From positions 288,559 to 352,558 of the forward strand of contig NW_004450277.1 in the NCBI RefSeq assembly GCF_000321225.1: a stretch of 64,000 bases of DNA, in the 5' to 3' direction. Origin of the DNA: Odobenus rosmarus divergens. Lineage: Eukaryota; Chordata; Mammalia; Carnivora; Odobenidae. Under the pieces are notes generated by a model. It did not search any database. It was given only the letters and a program-made list of their open reading frames with translations, and was not told where the DNA came from. The translations under genes and the position numbers were made by a program. Shown one piece after another: positions 1 to 12,100 of the stretch (position 1 is the stretch's first letter; each line of letters opens with the position of its first letter).

Positions 1-650
1 GTGTTGGGGAGGAAGGGCAGTCCTGCCTTCCCTCCTGGTGTTCTAGGCACATGGAGGACCCCGTGGCTGGAGGGGCTCCGAGTGTTGGTGCAGGGAGGGG
101 AGGGGAGGCTGGAACTGTGGGGGGGCGGGAGGTGGCTGTGAAGCCAGCACACTAATTCGAGAAGCAGATGGGCTGTGAGCCTCTGGTGTAGACAGAAGCT
201 CCCATCCTCTGTGAGGGTCCAAGACAAAGCTCTCATCACCCCCCCCAAAATTATGCCTGCTGTTACCTGGGGACCCCAGCATCAAAAACCCCACCCGAAG
301 CACCTAGTATGAGCTAGAGCAAGAGCGCCTCCCCCCGAGCCCATCCGCATCAGGCCAGTGAAGAGATACTTCGCTTTTCTGTTTTCCTTCTCCTCATCCT
401 ACCACAGAGGAGCAGCAAAGGTCTAAAAGAGGTCAGGGGAGACCTCTTGCACCTGCAGTTCTAACTGGACTGGACCGAGTCTGAGAGTCAAAGAGATCAG
501 TGGTTATTGGTTGGCCTGTAGATGCGGAGATGAGAAAGGGGGCGTTGGCAGAGGTCAGCTGGATGACAGAAAACATTTTGTGTTTGTACCTTTCATTGAA
601 CCAGTTATGCATTACACACGTCAGTCATCCCATTTGTAAGTGAAATACCG
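1..650. other. No gene seen; unassigned flank
   Basis: Short shadow frames only. There is a G-rich tract at 90-130 and a run of C at 239-246. I recognise no repeat family or RNA gene here. Confidence 0.5.
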
Positions 651-654
651 TGTT

Positions 655-845
655 CTCTCTCTGCCAGGCACTCTTCTAAGCATTTGCCTCTAGTAGCTCA
701 TTTAAACCTCACAACCACCTTGCAGAGTAGGTGCTGTCATTACCTCCATCGTACAGATGAGGAAGCTGAGGTTAAGTGACTTGCCCAGGGTCACACAGGC
801 TGGTGCCCAGCAGAGTCAAGACTCAAATTTAATAATATGCCATCA
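655..845 (+). repeat. MIR SINE, plus orientation
   Basis: The order of blocks matches the MIR core: GCCAGGCACTCTTCTAAGC, then CTCATTTAAACCTCACAAC, then CAGATGAGGAAGCTGAGG, then CTTGCCCAGGGTCACACAG. It is a well preserved copy of this old mammalian SINE. Confidence 0.9.
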
Positions 846-1770
846 TGCCTCTTATTACATTTAATAACATGCGGGCAAGAGCATGTTGGTGGGTGGATCT
901 GGGCCGTGGGCTGCCACTTTGAGGCCTGTAGTTTCAGTGTGTTGGGAAGCTCTTTGGGGGAGAGGCGGAGGGCAGGAGGTGGGTGGAGTACTGAACTGGG
1001 CCAGGCCCATGGCCCCTTTAGAATCATGGATTCTCACAGATGGGCAGGATCTTAGAGACAGTCAGGTCGACCTTTAACCCCATTGTACTGATGCAGAAAC
1101 CCATAGGGGGGCAGGACTTGCCCAGGATCACCATGGCTCAGGCCCTCTGCCTGTCCCCCTCTTCTTCATAGGCTTCTCACTTGAATTTATGTCCTGGGAA
1201 CCAGGAAGCCTACAGGATGAAATTGCGTTCCTGTGATTCTAATCTGAAGGAGGGGAGGGCAGGACTGTCTTGGAAGCAGAACACCTAGATCCGGGTCCCT
1301 TTCTCTTAGGGATGCCTGCCTGCCCCAGGAGTGGGCCATCCTGGATTGGAGAGCAGCCACCATGGTTAGGCTTACCCTGGCCCAGAGGCAGCTGCACAGA
1401 AGGATGGTGCTGACCAGGGTGCTGAACCTGGATGGCCCCTTCCTCTAACACTCAGCCTAGCTGAGGGGGGAGGGAGGTGGACGGGAAGGAGACTTCCAGC
1501 TTCAGGAATGGGTTTTGCACAGAGATCCATGCTTCTCCCCTGGAGAGGGTGTGGGGATCTGGGTACAGCAGTTCTACGACAGAGCACTGGCTTGAGAACC
1601 AGGCTGACCCAGGTTCCCATCATGGTTCTGCCATCCCTAGAGGGGCAAGCCTAGCACGGCAACCACTGCTGCTAACAGTGTTTACCTTGCGGGTGGCTAG
1701 AGTACTACACGAGACTAGGAAAACCGAGTACACCGTGGGCACCAGATAAATGCTTGTTTCTTGCACTGGA
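846..1770. other. No gene seen; possible MIR-related fragment
   Basis: At 1040-1140 a stretch with TTGTACTGATGCAGAAACCC and CTTGCCCAGGATCACCA resembles the 3' half of a MIR. The rest is unassigned and its open frames look like chance. Confidence 0.4.
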
Positions 1771-1774
1771 GGGC

Positions 1775-1960
1775 AGCCTTATCCTGAGCCCTCAGCTGTA
1801 TCCATCTGCATGGCCTCAGTAATAGTAACTGGCACCCACTGAGCTCCAACTATCTGTTTATAAGACACACTATTTGGTAGGACCCTGCAACAATCCTAAA
1901 GGTAGAGGTATGGCTGACTTTGCAGATAAGGCCACGCACCAGCAAAGGGAAGTCTGTGAG
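1775..1960 (+). repeat. Diverged MIR SINE, plus orientation
   Basis: TAACTGGCACCCACTGAGCTC, followed by CAACAATCCTAAAGGTAGAG and GCAGATAAGGCCACG, follows the MIR layout with many changes. Confidence 0.6.
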
Positions 1961-2325
1961 TCATACCCATACCTGCCTGATGCTCAGACTCCTGCTTGGC
2001 TTTGAGGAAGCCAAGCCTACTGGACCTTTTCAAACCCCCTTTTTCTCATGTAGAGAATGACGACACTACCTCATTATGGCTGTTATGATTTGAAGATACA
2101 ATGTATGCTATTTTACAAGGGTACATGCATATTTAGACACATACATGAAACACGTGAGTGACCCATGGGGGCAAGGGAATGGAATGGGTACAGAGGCAAA
2201 ACCTGAAAAACAAAGTGAGGCAGTTCTTGCATACATTAGTCATAGTGTGTCATGAACCAAGAAGACGGGCTGAATCCTTTGCACCTGATAGCCAGGTGAA
2301 AGGAAGCAATACAGATACTACACTG

Positions 2326-2480
2326 GAGCATCTCAAACTTTTCATGTGTGCGTGAATCACCTGGTGAACTTGTTAAAATGCAGATTCTCATTTACTAAGT
2401 CTGGGGTGGAACCCGGGATTCTGCATTTCTAACAAGTTCCCGGTGATGCTGCCGGTGCAGCTGGTTTGAGTGGCAAGGGT
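2326..2480 (+). mobile_element. MER5-type hAT-Charlie MITE fragment
   Basis: ATCTCAAACTTTTCATGTG, TGAATCACCTGGTGAACTTG and AAAATGCAGATTCTCA match the MER5A/B consensus as I know it. It is a short non-autonomous DNA transposon remnant. Confidence 0.7.
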
Positions 2481-2507
2481 ACAGAGAGTCTTCCCTTTCC
2501 TTCTCGG

Positions 2508-2660
2508 GAGTTCTCAAACTTGCTGGACCATAAGCATCTGAAGAACTCATAAAAAACAGATTTAAAAGCCCAACCCTAGAAATCCGGATCAAGGTGTGGG
2601 TTGCGGCCAGGATGTACTGTGTACTTTGAGCAAGCACCACAGGAGACTGTTAAGCTCAGG
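2508..2660 (+). mobile_element. Second MER5-like hAT MITE fragment
   Basis: GTTCTCAAACTTGCTGGACC, CATCTGAAGAACTCAT and ACAGATTTAAAAGCCCAACC follow the MER5 pattern immediately after another copy. It is diverged. Confidence 0.55.
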
Positions 2661-3144
2661 CAAGCTGGGAAGTGTGGCTGCGGTAGTCCTCTCTACCCCG
2701 GCCCTGGGGCATCCAGACCCAGGACACGGAGTAGACAGAAGCAAAGAAAAACAGGGCCAGCTCTAGAAGTGGGAAGGAAACAAGGCAAGGAACAGATAAG
2801 ATGGGGACATGGGGGCTGCCAGAGGTAGGACAAGTGGTCTATGGCGGGTCACCATAAGATAAAGATTTGGAATCAAACGTTTCTTTTCCTTGTAAGCCAC
2901 TGGGTAAACAAGAAATTTCAAACCAAGCAAAAGTAGTGCCATGAACTGCACTAGACCAGGAAAGGTCATGAGAACTTCCCTACAGACAAGACCCGTCCTA
3001 TAGCACATCCTGACCAGAACCTTTCCAAGTCAAACCAACCCCTCTGTAGCTTACCAGCCATGGTCACCCCAAGGTGGCTCCTACCAAAGCCATGCTCTTC
3101 TCCCCAGGGGTGACGGGTTCTGGTCTCTGTCTTGCTCAGCCTAG
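2661..3144. other. No gene seen; unassigned
   Basis: I see no repeat I can name and no convincing coding frame. Confidence 0.4.
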
Positions 3145-3914
3145 GTCAAATTCTTTTTTTAAAAAACAAACAGAAGACAAAACCACAATGAGATACCACT
3201 TCGCACCTACTAGGATGGCTCTACACAAGAAGACTAGCAAGTACTGGCGAGGATGTGGAAAAACTAGAACCTTCATGCCCACCGTCAGGGTATGGTGCGG
3301 CCAGTTTGGAAAAATCTAGCAGTTCTTCAAAAAGTTAAACTGAATTGCCACACAATCAAGCAATTCCACTCCTAGGTATGCACCCAAGAGAAATGAAAAC
3401 CTAGGTCTACACAAAAACCTGTACACAAATGTCCACAGCAGCATTATTCATAGACAAAAAGCGGAAACAACCCAACAACTGTCCATTAACTGCTAAGTGG
3501 ATAAAGAAAATGTGGTATAGATCCATACAATGGAATATTCTTCAGCCGTCAAAAGGAATGCAGTACTTAACACCGGCTACAGCGTGGACATGAATCTTGA
3601 AAATGTGAAGTGGAAGAAGCCAGACACAGAAGGCCACATATTGTGTGATTCTACTTAGGAGAACTGTCCAGAACAGGCAAATCCTTAGAGAGAAAACAGA
3701 CTAGTAGTTGGAGGGGGGCTGGGGCGGGGGTAACTGTTAATAGGTTACGGGGGTTTCTTTTTGAGGTGGTAAAAAATGTTCAGGAATTCGATGTGGTGAT
3801 GGATGCACTACACTGTGAATATGCTAAAAACCACAGAATCGCACACTTTAAAAGGGTAAACTATGGGTATGTGAAGTATATCTCAATAAAGCTGTTATTT
3901 AAAAAAAAAAAAAA
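3145..3914 (+). mobile_element. Old L1 3' end, plus strand
   Basis: The stretch shows the conserved L1 3' terminal blocks in order: AATGAGATACCACTTC, AGCAGCATTATTCATAGAC, GGATAAAGAAAATGTGGTAT, TACAATGGAATATTCTTCAG and AGCCAGACACAGAAGGCCAC. It ends in AATAAAGCTGTTATTT and a poly-A run at 3901-3914. The start is truncated. The level of divergence indicates an old L1M-type copy. Confidence 0.85.
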
Positions 3915-6127
3915 GTAACAGGTTATTGAGTGCTGATTTTATTGTCAGGCTTCTACCTTTCGAGTTCCCCAAGACATACCTGCAACCATTCCCGCTGGCT
4001 GCCTGGGGACTGCTCATGGCTGGAAGGAGGGAAGTGGCAGCATGATGTGGAAGCTGCTGAAGGCCCCGTTCACCTCCCCCCACACAACGAAGACATTGTC
4101 TGTGTTCCTCAGTGTCCTTGATACAAGACCCATGCAAAAAATGGCTGATTCTGCAGATGAAAGTCATGAAGTTTCTGTTCTCAGAAAACAGAATTATGTC
4201 TAAGACCACCCTTTCGACCTTTGCTACTAGAAAACCTACGTGGCAAATCTATTGTTCCAATCATCTTTTCCTCAAATCATGGTTCTAAAAGTGATCCACT
4301 TTCCCTGCTTGTCTCATGGTTTCTAGTGTGATGTTTCTTTAAATGCTTCCTTTCATAATAAAGGATGCTTGTGTGACCAAAGTGCCCCAAGTCCTTTCCG
4401 TAGCAGGTATGAACCAATTCCAAAACAAAAACATTCCACCCATCCGCAGGCCCCTGAGGAAGAAGACTACGACTGGTGATTGCATTCGTAGCTCTGCCCA
4501 ATCTCTGAGTCTCTCTCCAGAGCAGAAATGTTCTCAAGGCTGTGAGGTGCTCTTTTACTAAATCAGTGCTTGAGATGGGGTCCGCCAGAAATGCCCGGGG
4601 AGCCTGCTCGTGCTAGCCTCCCCCACCCAGGCCCCAGTTTGGTGTACCCCTAACCCACACTCAGACAGGCAGTCCCAGGCTGTAGCATATTAGCACACAC
4701 CTCAGGAAGGCTCTGGTAGCCTACCCTCTGCCCATAAATAGTATGCCCTAATACAGGGAAAGAACCCAAGGAGCTGAGAAGTAAAATGACCCACCCATGG
4801 ATGAAATGCTAGTTGTGGAGGGAAAGTGACTAGTGCCTTGATCTCTGGCCTCTGAGCCTGGTGCTCTATTGTGCTCTTTCCGCTCCAGCACAGGGGTTCT
4901 TCACTGACCACGTCTGTCAGGCCTCGGGCTGAAAAGGATCCGGAGAACACCAGAGGTCAGGCGGGCCTGGACAAAGGCCACAGGCTTCTAGAGGCTGGGG
5001 CTCCCTGGGGGTGAAAGTCCCTCCTGAGTGCTTTCTTGCTTCACTAGCTCCTCCATCCACCCCAGCCATTGGTGTCCAGAGGCTGGGCTCCCTGCTCCTG
5101 CCAGAGTTCAATACCATACCCAGATGGAGCCCATGTTCCTCGGCTCTTCTTGTCTGGGCCCCGAGGGGCACTGAGTTACTCTGTAGGTGAGTGCCATACA
5201 GAGCCTCGAAACTTCATTCCTTCCTTTGCCCCCGTTTCTAGAGGTGGCTACACACAGAAGCAGACACCAGAATGTTTTAGAGTAGGAAGGGCCCCTCAGA
5301 TTTAAAAGGCAACAAGAAAGCCCTGGGAGGGGAAAGCCCTTCAGGTCAGCTCAGTAAGTCAGTGGCAGAAATGAGATCAGCCTTCAGGTCTGCTCATCCT
5401 TCTGCTTAGAGGCTGCCGTCGTCGAGGCACAGACGGACCGGAGGACGTGCGCAGACAGGCGGGACTGGAGGATGCTGCCCTTCTCGGAATGACGCAGGCT
5501 TTCTGCAGTGTGCCTGCCCTTGTGAAAGTCATCCTTGTGGCCCTATGGGGTTTCCAGCCCCTCATTTGCAGCCCTGCAACCACACTGGGACCCACCTTAG
5601 TGATGTCAGGAGCAAGAAAGCAATTTATGACGGGAAGGGGCCTAAGAAGCAAGAACAGGCCGTGGGTAGGAGAATAGTCATTTAGCCCCACAAAGATTTA
5701 AACCCTCGAGTCTCAGAAATGGAAGGAGCTGGGCAGTAAAGAACAGTGGGAGACTGGCAACATGATTTTTGTATTGACATTTGGTTCTTATAATAACATC
5801 CAAAATGCGTTCTGTTCTTATAGCGCTGCAGCTGGGACAGCATCGGGCCGGGGGGAGATGTTGCCGGAGTCTCCCATGAGAAGTGTGGGGGAGCTGGTGG
5901 GGAGAGAGACACAATGATGTCTCTTTGGGACCTCTATGCAGCCAGGTGGAGAGCTGCAGCAGGTGCCTTGGCTCTGACAGGGGGTGGGGAGGCGATCTCA
6001 GCCGGCCTGCAAACACATGGGCAGGGTCCCTTGCCCCCAGCCCGCAAGAACACGGTTGCTGATGGGGCCAGCGGCGGCAGCTCCAGGACAGTGGAGGGAA
6101 GGCTGGGCTGTTACATTCTTGAGGCCT
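3915..6127 (-). other. PSMF1: PSMF1 3' UTR and 3' flank (extent uncertain)
   Basis: This stretch follows the PSMF1 stop on the minus strand. I see no open frame of interest and no repeat that I can name. It would form part or all of the 3' UTR if the AATAAA at 3938-3943 is used. The true cleavage site cannot be fixed from sequence alone, and a shorter UTR using a variant signal is possible. Confidence 0.45.
3938..3943 (-). terminator. Candidate polyadenylation signal AATAAA for PSMF1
   Basis: Read on the minus strand, this is the first canonical AATAAA I find below the PSMF1 stop, giving a 3' UTR of about 2.2 kb. It sits just before the poly-A tail of a plus-strand L1 end at 3901-3914. I give it low confidence because variant signals nearer the stop cannot be excluded. 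Confidence 0.3.
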
Positions 6128-6179
6128 TCACAGGTACATGTCATCGAAGCCCGGCGGGGGGAGATGGTCTGGGTTAGGT
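6128..6179 (-). CDS. PSMF1: PSMF1 coding exon 7 and stop (residues 255-271)
   Basis: After the acceptor CATTCCAG|ACCT the exon encodes [16 protein letters not shown] and a TGA stop at 6130-6128. The final Met-Tyr-Leu is an HbYX-type motif, the kind of tail that docks in pockets on the 20S alpha ring. The 3' UTR begins at 6127 and runs towards lower coordinates. Confidence 0.96.
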
Positions 6180-9100
6180 CTGGAATGGAAAGAGGGGCTG
6201 GTGAGTTGGGAGTGATGGAGGGGCCGGAGCACACAGGCAGATGGGCCCTGAGGGCAGAGGGAGCCTGTCCTCCAGAACGATGCGGTACTTTGTGGGGCTG
6301 AAGAGCATGTGCTCTACAGCCATGGCTTGAATCCTGATTCTCCCACTTTGGAGAAGTTAATTCATCTTTCAGGGCCTTGATTTCTATAGGATGTGAAGGG
6401 TAATATGCACCCAGGAGTGCTGCTATTAGGATCCAGCGAGTCCCCGACACAGACTAAACTTCAGTAAGCGTGAGAAGCTCTTCCTCCTCTGAGTGCTCCC
6501 TAATGGGGGCTGGAGGAAGGGGGGCACTGAGGAATGGGGAGCTCCAGGGAGCCATCAGGCAGGGGCCCGGAGGAGGCCCCACTCCCTTGGCAGTGGCGGA
6601 GGGAGCCAGCAGCACCTCTGCACCTGCAGCCAGACCCCTCGTTCCTGCAACGCTGGGTGGAGCTGCCATCAGGCCCTACTTCCCAGCATGCCTGCGTGAG
6701 TACCTACCCAGATGGGCTGGTCCCAATGGGTCCAAAGGGGTCAAAGCGTGCTCCTGGGGGCACAGCGCCTGGAGGAAGACGGTTTGGGAGGCCCGAGGAT
6801 GGGTCAATGAGTGCTCTTGGGAAGCCAGACCTCAGGGGATCCACAATCATGCCACCTCTCCGACACCTGAAGCAAGAAGAAAAGATGGGTGAGCAGGCAT
6901 GGCAAGGAGCTGCTGGAGAAGAGGCGAAGGAGGGGAGAGCAGACTAAGAATGCCCGGGCTAGCTACTGTGGACAGCTCAAGCAGACACAGGTGGATGGTT
7001 GTCTGAGCGCCAGCAGAAACAGGCAAGAACAAGAACACCAAGAGCACGCGGCCTGTCCCTTTAGCTCTCCAGGCTCCCTGAACCCACAAAAGGGAGATTC
7101 CTGCCATGTCCTACATCCAAGGGGGACAATTTGATCAAGAACAGGTGCCAGAATGCCAAGGTCCATGAAGAACCATCGCAAGGCTCCGCAGAGCACTACT
7201 TTGGGTCTACGGACTAGCAGTAGTATTGAGACAATTCACGATGCTGGCTTTCGTGCGGTTTCCTTAGAGGGCCTCAGGGTGATCTGTGACCCCCCACCAG
7301 GGCCAGTGGGTGACAGAGGAGCTGCCTGCCTGGCTTGCTCAGCCCTCCCCCACAGCAGAGCTCGCCGCAGGGCTCCAGGCACGGCAGAGTGGAACAGTGG
7401 GGGGACTTAGCAGCCTCTCAGCCACGGCGGCCTCCGTCACCCCAAAGGAAGACTGACGGAAAGCTCTAAGATTAGAAGATGAGCGGGGGCTGAAAAGTCA
7501 CAAGAGTAGGCTGTGTTGCTGACCCCTCCCCAGCAGTACTCACCCAAAGGGGTCCAGGTCCTCTCCCCCGACAGCAAACGGGCCCAGAGGATCACACCTG
7601 AAACAAACAAGGGGCAATTACCACAAGTCCCAGAGCAGTCGGGCGCCTGGGTTCCCAGGGGCTTGAACCCGACGCCTGTGGGGTCACAACTCCACTCCCA
7701 GGCAGGGGAGAGCCCCGCCTGAGACCATAACACAAGGGATACTTCAAAGTGGTCTTCCCCACAGACTAACGCTGATAATGTTACAGGGGCAATACTGAAA
7801 AGAGCTGACCACAAAGCAAACACAAGGAGGATCCCAATACTGTCAAAAGTATAAATATTAACCGTGGTATCCTCCAGATAAAATTTTATTTATTTAAATT
7901 TTTCTCAAGTTCCTAAACTTCATGTAAAGAACCAAGAACTTTTAGATCAGAAAATATCCAAACACTAAAACCAGAACGCCAAGACCAAGATTTAAAAGCT
8001 TCCAGGCTGGAGTGAGATGGGTGCCCACACACAGCTAGAACAGGGCTCCACAGCCGTTTTCCATGATGGCCTCTGCAGAGGCCACTTCATTCCCACAGAC
8101 ACCGCAGATCTGTTTACGCACTGCAGCCCACTGGAGGGCCACAAACGACTGTCACCTCAAAGAGTGTTCCACCCCAACACCAAGAGCCCATTTTTACTCT
8201 CACTGGGAATTCACAAGCTAGAAGCATGAAGCGAGGGCGTGCTTTCTGGAGAGCAATTCTATACTGTCTAACACATATACCATAAGGTGCGTCTTTCAGA
8301 AGTCTTAGACTCTTTGACCCAATAGTTTCATATCTAAGTATCCATCTTAAAGAACAACACATCATCAAATTAAAATAGCACCATAGAGACTTTAATCAAG
8401 GGAACTGGAGTTGGCCTAAATAGGGACCAGTTAGGCACATTATGGTATATCCCTAAATGCAATTATGGAGACAATGTTCTTAGAGAGTTTCAAACTGAGA
8501 TGAAAAGATGCTTATGCTCCAGTGTTAACTGTGGGGGAAAAGGACAGCCTAGGAATAGCCCAGGAAATCAATGGTGAGAAATGCGTGTGTGGGTGTGTAT
8601 GTATAAATAAAACTATAAAGAAGCACGCTGAAAATATAAACAGTGGTAACTTACTCCTGAAATGATTTTCTTTGTACTTTCCTGCTTTTTTCTATAAAGG
8701 ATATGGATATAATAAAACAAAAAATATTTAGAATTTGCAAAAGCATGCTTTAGAGTCTGCCTGGAGTCCTAGCGAGCGATACGAACCTGGCAGTTCTGAA
8801 GTTGGGGGTGGGGTGGGGTGTTCCTGCCAGACCTCCGGAGCTAAACAGCAGCTAAAATATGCTTATAGGTTAAGGAGCCGTTAATTAAAGAACTGGGAAA
8901 AAAATCCAAAAGGTGTTTCTTCAGCCAGTTCTAGCTAATATGCTGGAAAGGATACTGTGATTTAGGTAGATGTGGCTAGGTTTCCAAGGGAAGGAATTTT
9001 TCCTGACCTAGATGACTGTTCCCAAGTCATGGTTCATGGAGCTGGTGGTGGAAGTTTCTAGTGACCTCTGTTATCATCCTGCCACCCCGGATACACCAGG

Positions 9101-12100
9101 TGTGCTGGAGAGTTGCGAACACCTCACTTACTATCCCTGTGACCTGCCCTGCTACAGATCAGCAAACGGAAGGAGCTTCTAATGGCTATAAGAATGCCTG
9201 GGAGAACAGAGCCGTATGGCTCCTGAAACACGCAGCCTTCTCTCTTTCTCTCTCCTGGGCCACAGAGCGTGGGGCAGGGAGAACAATGGAGGCTGGAAAG
9301 GCAGCTGCCGGACCCACCCTGACCACTGGGTACTTGAAATTGTCACAGCATATCCTCTGACTCAACACTTAACACACCCTCACTGTAACACACGCACACT
9401 TCTGTGAACTCGTTAAGTGCACGCTCAGAACCCACATTAAAACAGTCTCAGTCCAGAATGTGTTGAATGAGGCAGGCTACAGGGATTAAAAGAAGGTAAT
9501 TTTTGTATATGGTCTCTGGAATCAAGCCCCTACTACTTCATCTGGTAATCAACCGAAGGAGAGTGTTACACACTAACGCTGTAGGCGAAAGAGCCTGGCT
9601 GGGCCCATGGGACCATATGTCCCAGCTCCAATGGGGCCCCTCTAGGGAATTTGAGGGTGGTCCTGACCACACACAATTTCTTCCTTCTGTGCTCCCCTCT
9701 CCTCTTAGATAAAAACACTCACTCCTCATTTCAGGTCAGGTTTTGCTACTGAACAAGGTTTGGCACCAGTCTTATGGAAAAAAACTCCTTGGTTTCCAGA
9801 GCTCTTTTGAAATCAGAATTGCATATAAAAGATTATGGGCCCAGAAAAGTAAAAATTCTCCTCCTCACCTCTGTTCCCCAGCCTCCTAGGTCTTCTATAG
9901 ATGACTAAGATATCAGTTTCTCATATGTCCTTCCAAAGATACTCTGCATATAGAGTGAGCAAATATGCATCTCTCCTACTTTTTTAACAGATGGATGTAC
10001 TGAGCTCCTTACATACATTATCTCATTTTGTCTTTACAGCAGCCCTCTGAATACATGATTTTTATTCTTATTTTACAGATGAGGAAACTGAAGCTCAGAG
10101 AAGCAAGGCTTCTTATAGAAGGCCACAAAAGTAGTCAGTGGCCAATACAATATTCATCCCAGGTCTGCCCAACTTCAAAACCCATGCTCTTTTAACTGAT
10201 GTATTGGGACCATTTACATTTAATGTGATTTTATGTGAGATGTTTAGATTTATATCATTTATTATTTGCTGTTCCCTCTGTTTTTCATTCTTCTGTTTCC
10301 TTTTTTCTTTTTTTTTTTAAATTTTAGGGTCTCTGACTAGATCTCTTTGTAGAGTTTTTTTCCCAAGTGGTTGCTCCAAGGATTGAATATACATACTTAA
10401 CTTCTTCAGTCTACTTAGAAACAGTATTTTACCATTTCAAGTAGAAGGCCGAGACTGTACCAGCATATATAGGTCCATTATTCTCCTCCCTTTATTCTAG
10501 AGTTGATCTGCGTTACACCAACATACACTGAAATGCTGTGATTTTTGCTTTCGACTGTAACATATTTTGGAGAATTCAAGAGGAGAGCAGTCAATTATAT
10601 TTACCCAGACATTTACCTTTTCTATTGCTCTTCTTTCATTCCTGATCTTCCAAGTCTCCATCTGGTATCATTTGCCTTCTGTCTGAAGAACTCCCTTTAG
10701 CAATTCCTTTTGAGAAGAGCTGTTGATGAAGAATTCTTTTAGTTTCCTTTCGCTAAGAATATCTTAATATCCTTCGTAAATAAAGCAAAATATTTGCTGG
10801 ATCCGGAATTCTGGGTTAACAATTCTTTTTTCTCCACACTTTAAGAATATGGATCTACTTCTTCCTGGTGTCCATGATTTCTGATGAGAAATCGACATTC
10901 AAGTTCTTATTCTTCTGTAAGCAAGTCACTGTTTTTTCCTAGTTGCTTTCATGATTTTTTCTTGATCTTTAGTTTTAAGCAGTTTGATTACATGTCCACG
11001 CATGGACTTCCTTGGGTTTATCCTATTTAGGGTTTGCTGAGTTTTTTGAATTTGTGGGTTTATGTCTTTTGCCCGATCTGGGAAGTTTTCAGGCATTATT
11101 TTCTTCAAATAATTCTTCTGTACTGTACTCTTTCTCTTCTTCTGAGACTCTGATCACCCCAATGTTAGACCTTTTATAATTTGCCCACAAATCCCTGAAA
11201 CTTCATTTTTAAATCTTTTTTTCCCCTCTGTCTTGAGACAGGATAATTTCTAGTGTTCTATCTTCAAGTTCACTCTTCCTTCTGTTATTTAACCATTCTG
11301 ATGATACTCATTCATCCAGTGAGGTTATTTTGATTATTTTATTTTTCAATTCTAAAATTTCCATTTGGTTCTTCTTTATAGCTTCTTATCTCTTTGCTGA
11401 GACTTATTATTCCCCTCATTTCAAGACTGTTTGCCCTCACTTCTTGGAGCATTTTTTATAATAGCTGCTTTATATCTTTGCCAGATAATTCCAACATCTG
11501 TGTCATCTCGGTGCTGGCATCTGTTGTCTTTTTGTGAGTTGAAATTTCCTTGGTTCTCTGCATGCCCAGTAATTTAGGATTGTATCCTGCAAAGTCTGAA
11601 CATTTGTTATGAAGCTCTGGAGGAATCCTGCTATTTTCGTTTTAGAAGGCAATCAACATAGCTGGGTTCAGGATCCAAATTCTGGTTTCAGTGTCAGTTC
11701 TGTTTTCAAAGCCTTTTGCAGTGCTCTTCAGTTCTGTACCACATATGTGCTGCACTGTCTGAACCACCTCGGCAATTCTACTCAAACTGTAACGTGCAGA
11801 TGAATCAATGCAGGATCTTGCTAAAGTACAGATTTTAATACAGAAGACCAAGAATGGGACTTGAGATTCTGCATTTTTCACAAGTTCTCAAGTGACCTGA
11901 TTTTGCTAGTCTGGGGAACACAAATGGCTAGGCCTGTCAGAATACAAGTTCAGGTGGGAAATTTTGGTGGTCTGGGATTATTTACTTTGTTCTGCTAAGT
12001 GTGGAAACCTAGGACTGGGGACATGGGGATGCTGAGAAGTGTAGACAAAAGTGTGTATACATGGTCATGTGGAGCACCAGTTACAGTGCTCTGAGCAAGT

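Noticed and set aside
1..3144. TMEM74B coding sequence expected downstream of PSMF1 from human synteny
   Set aside because: No frame here has the length or membrane segments expected. The gene probably begins beyond base 1.
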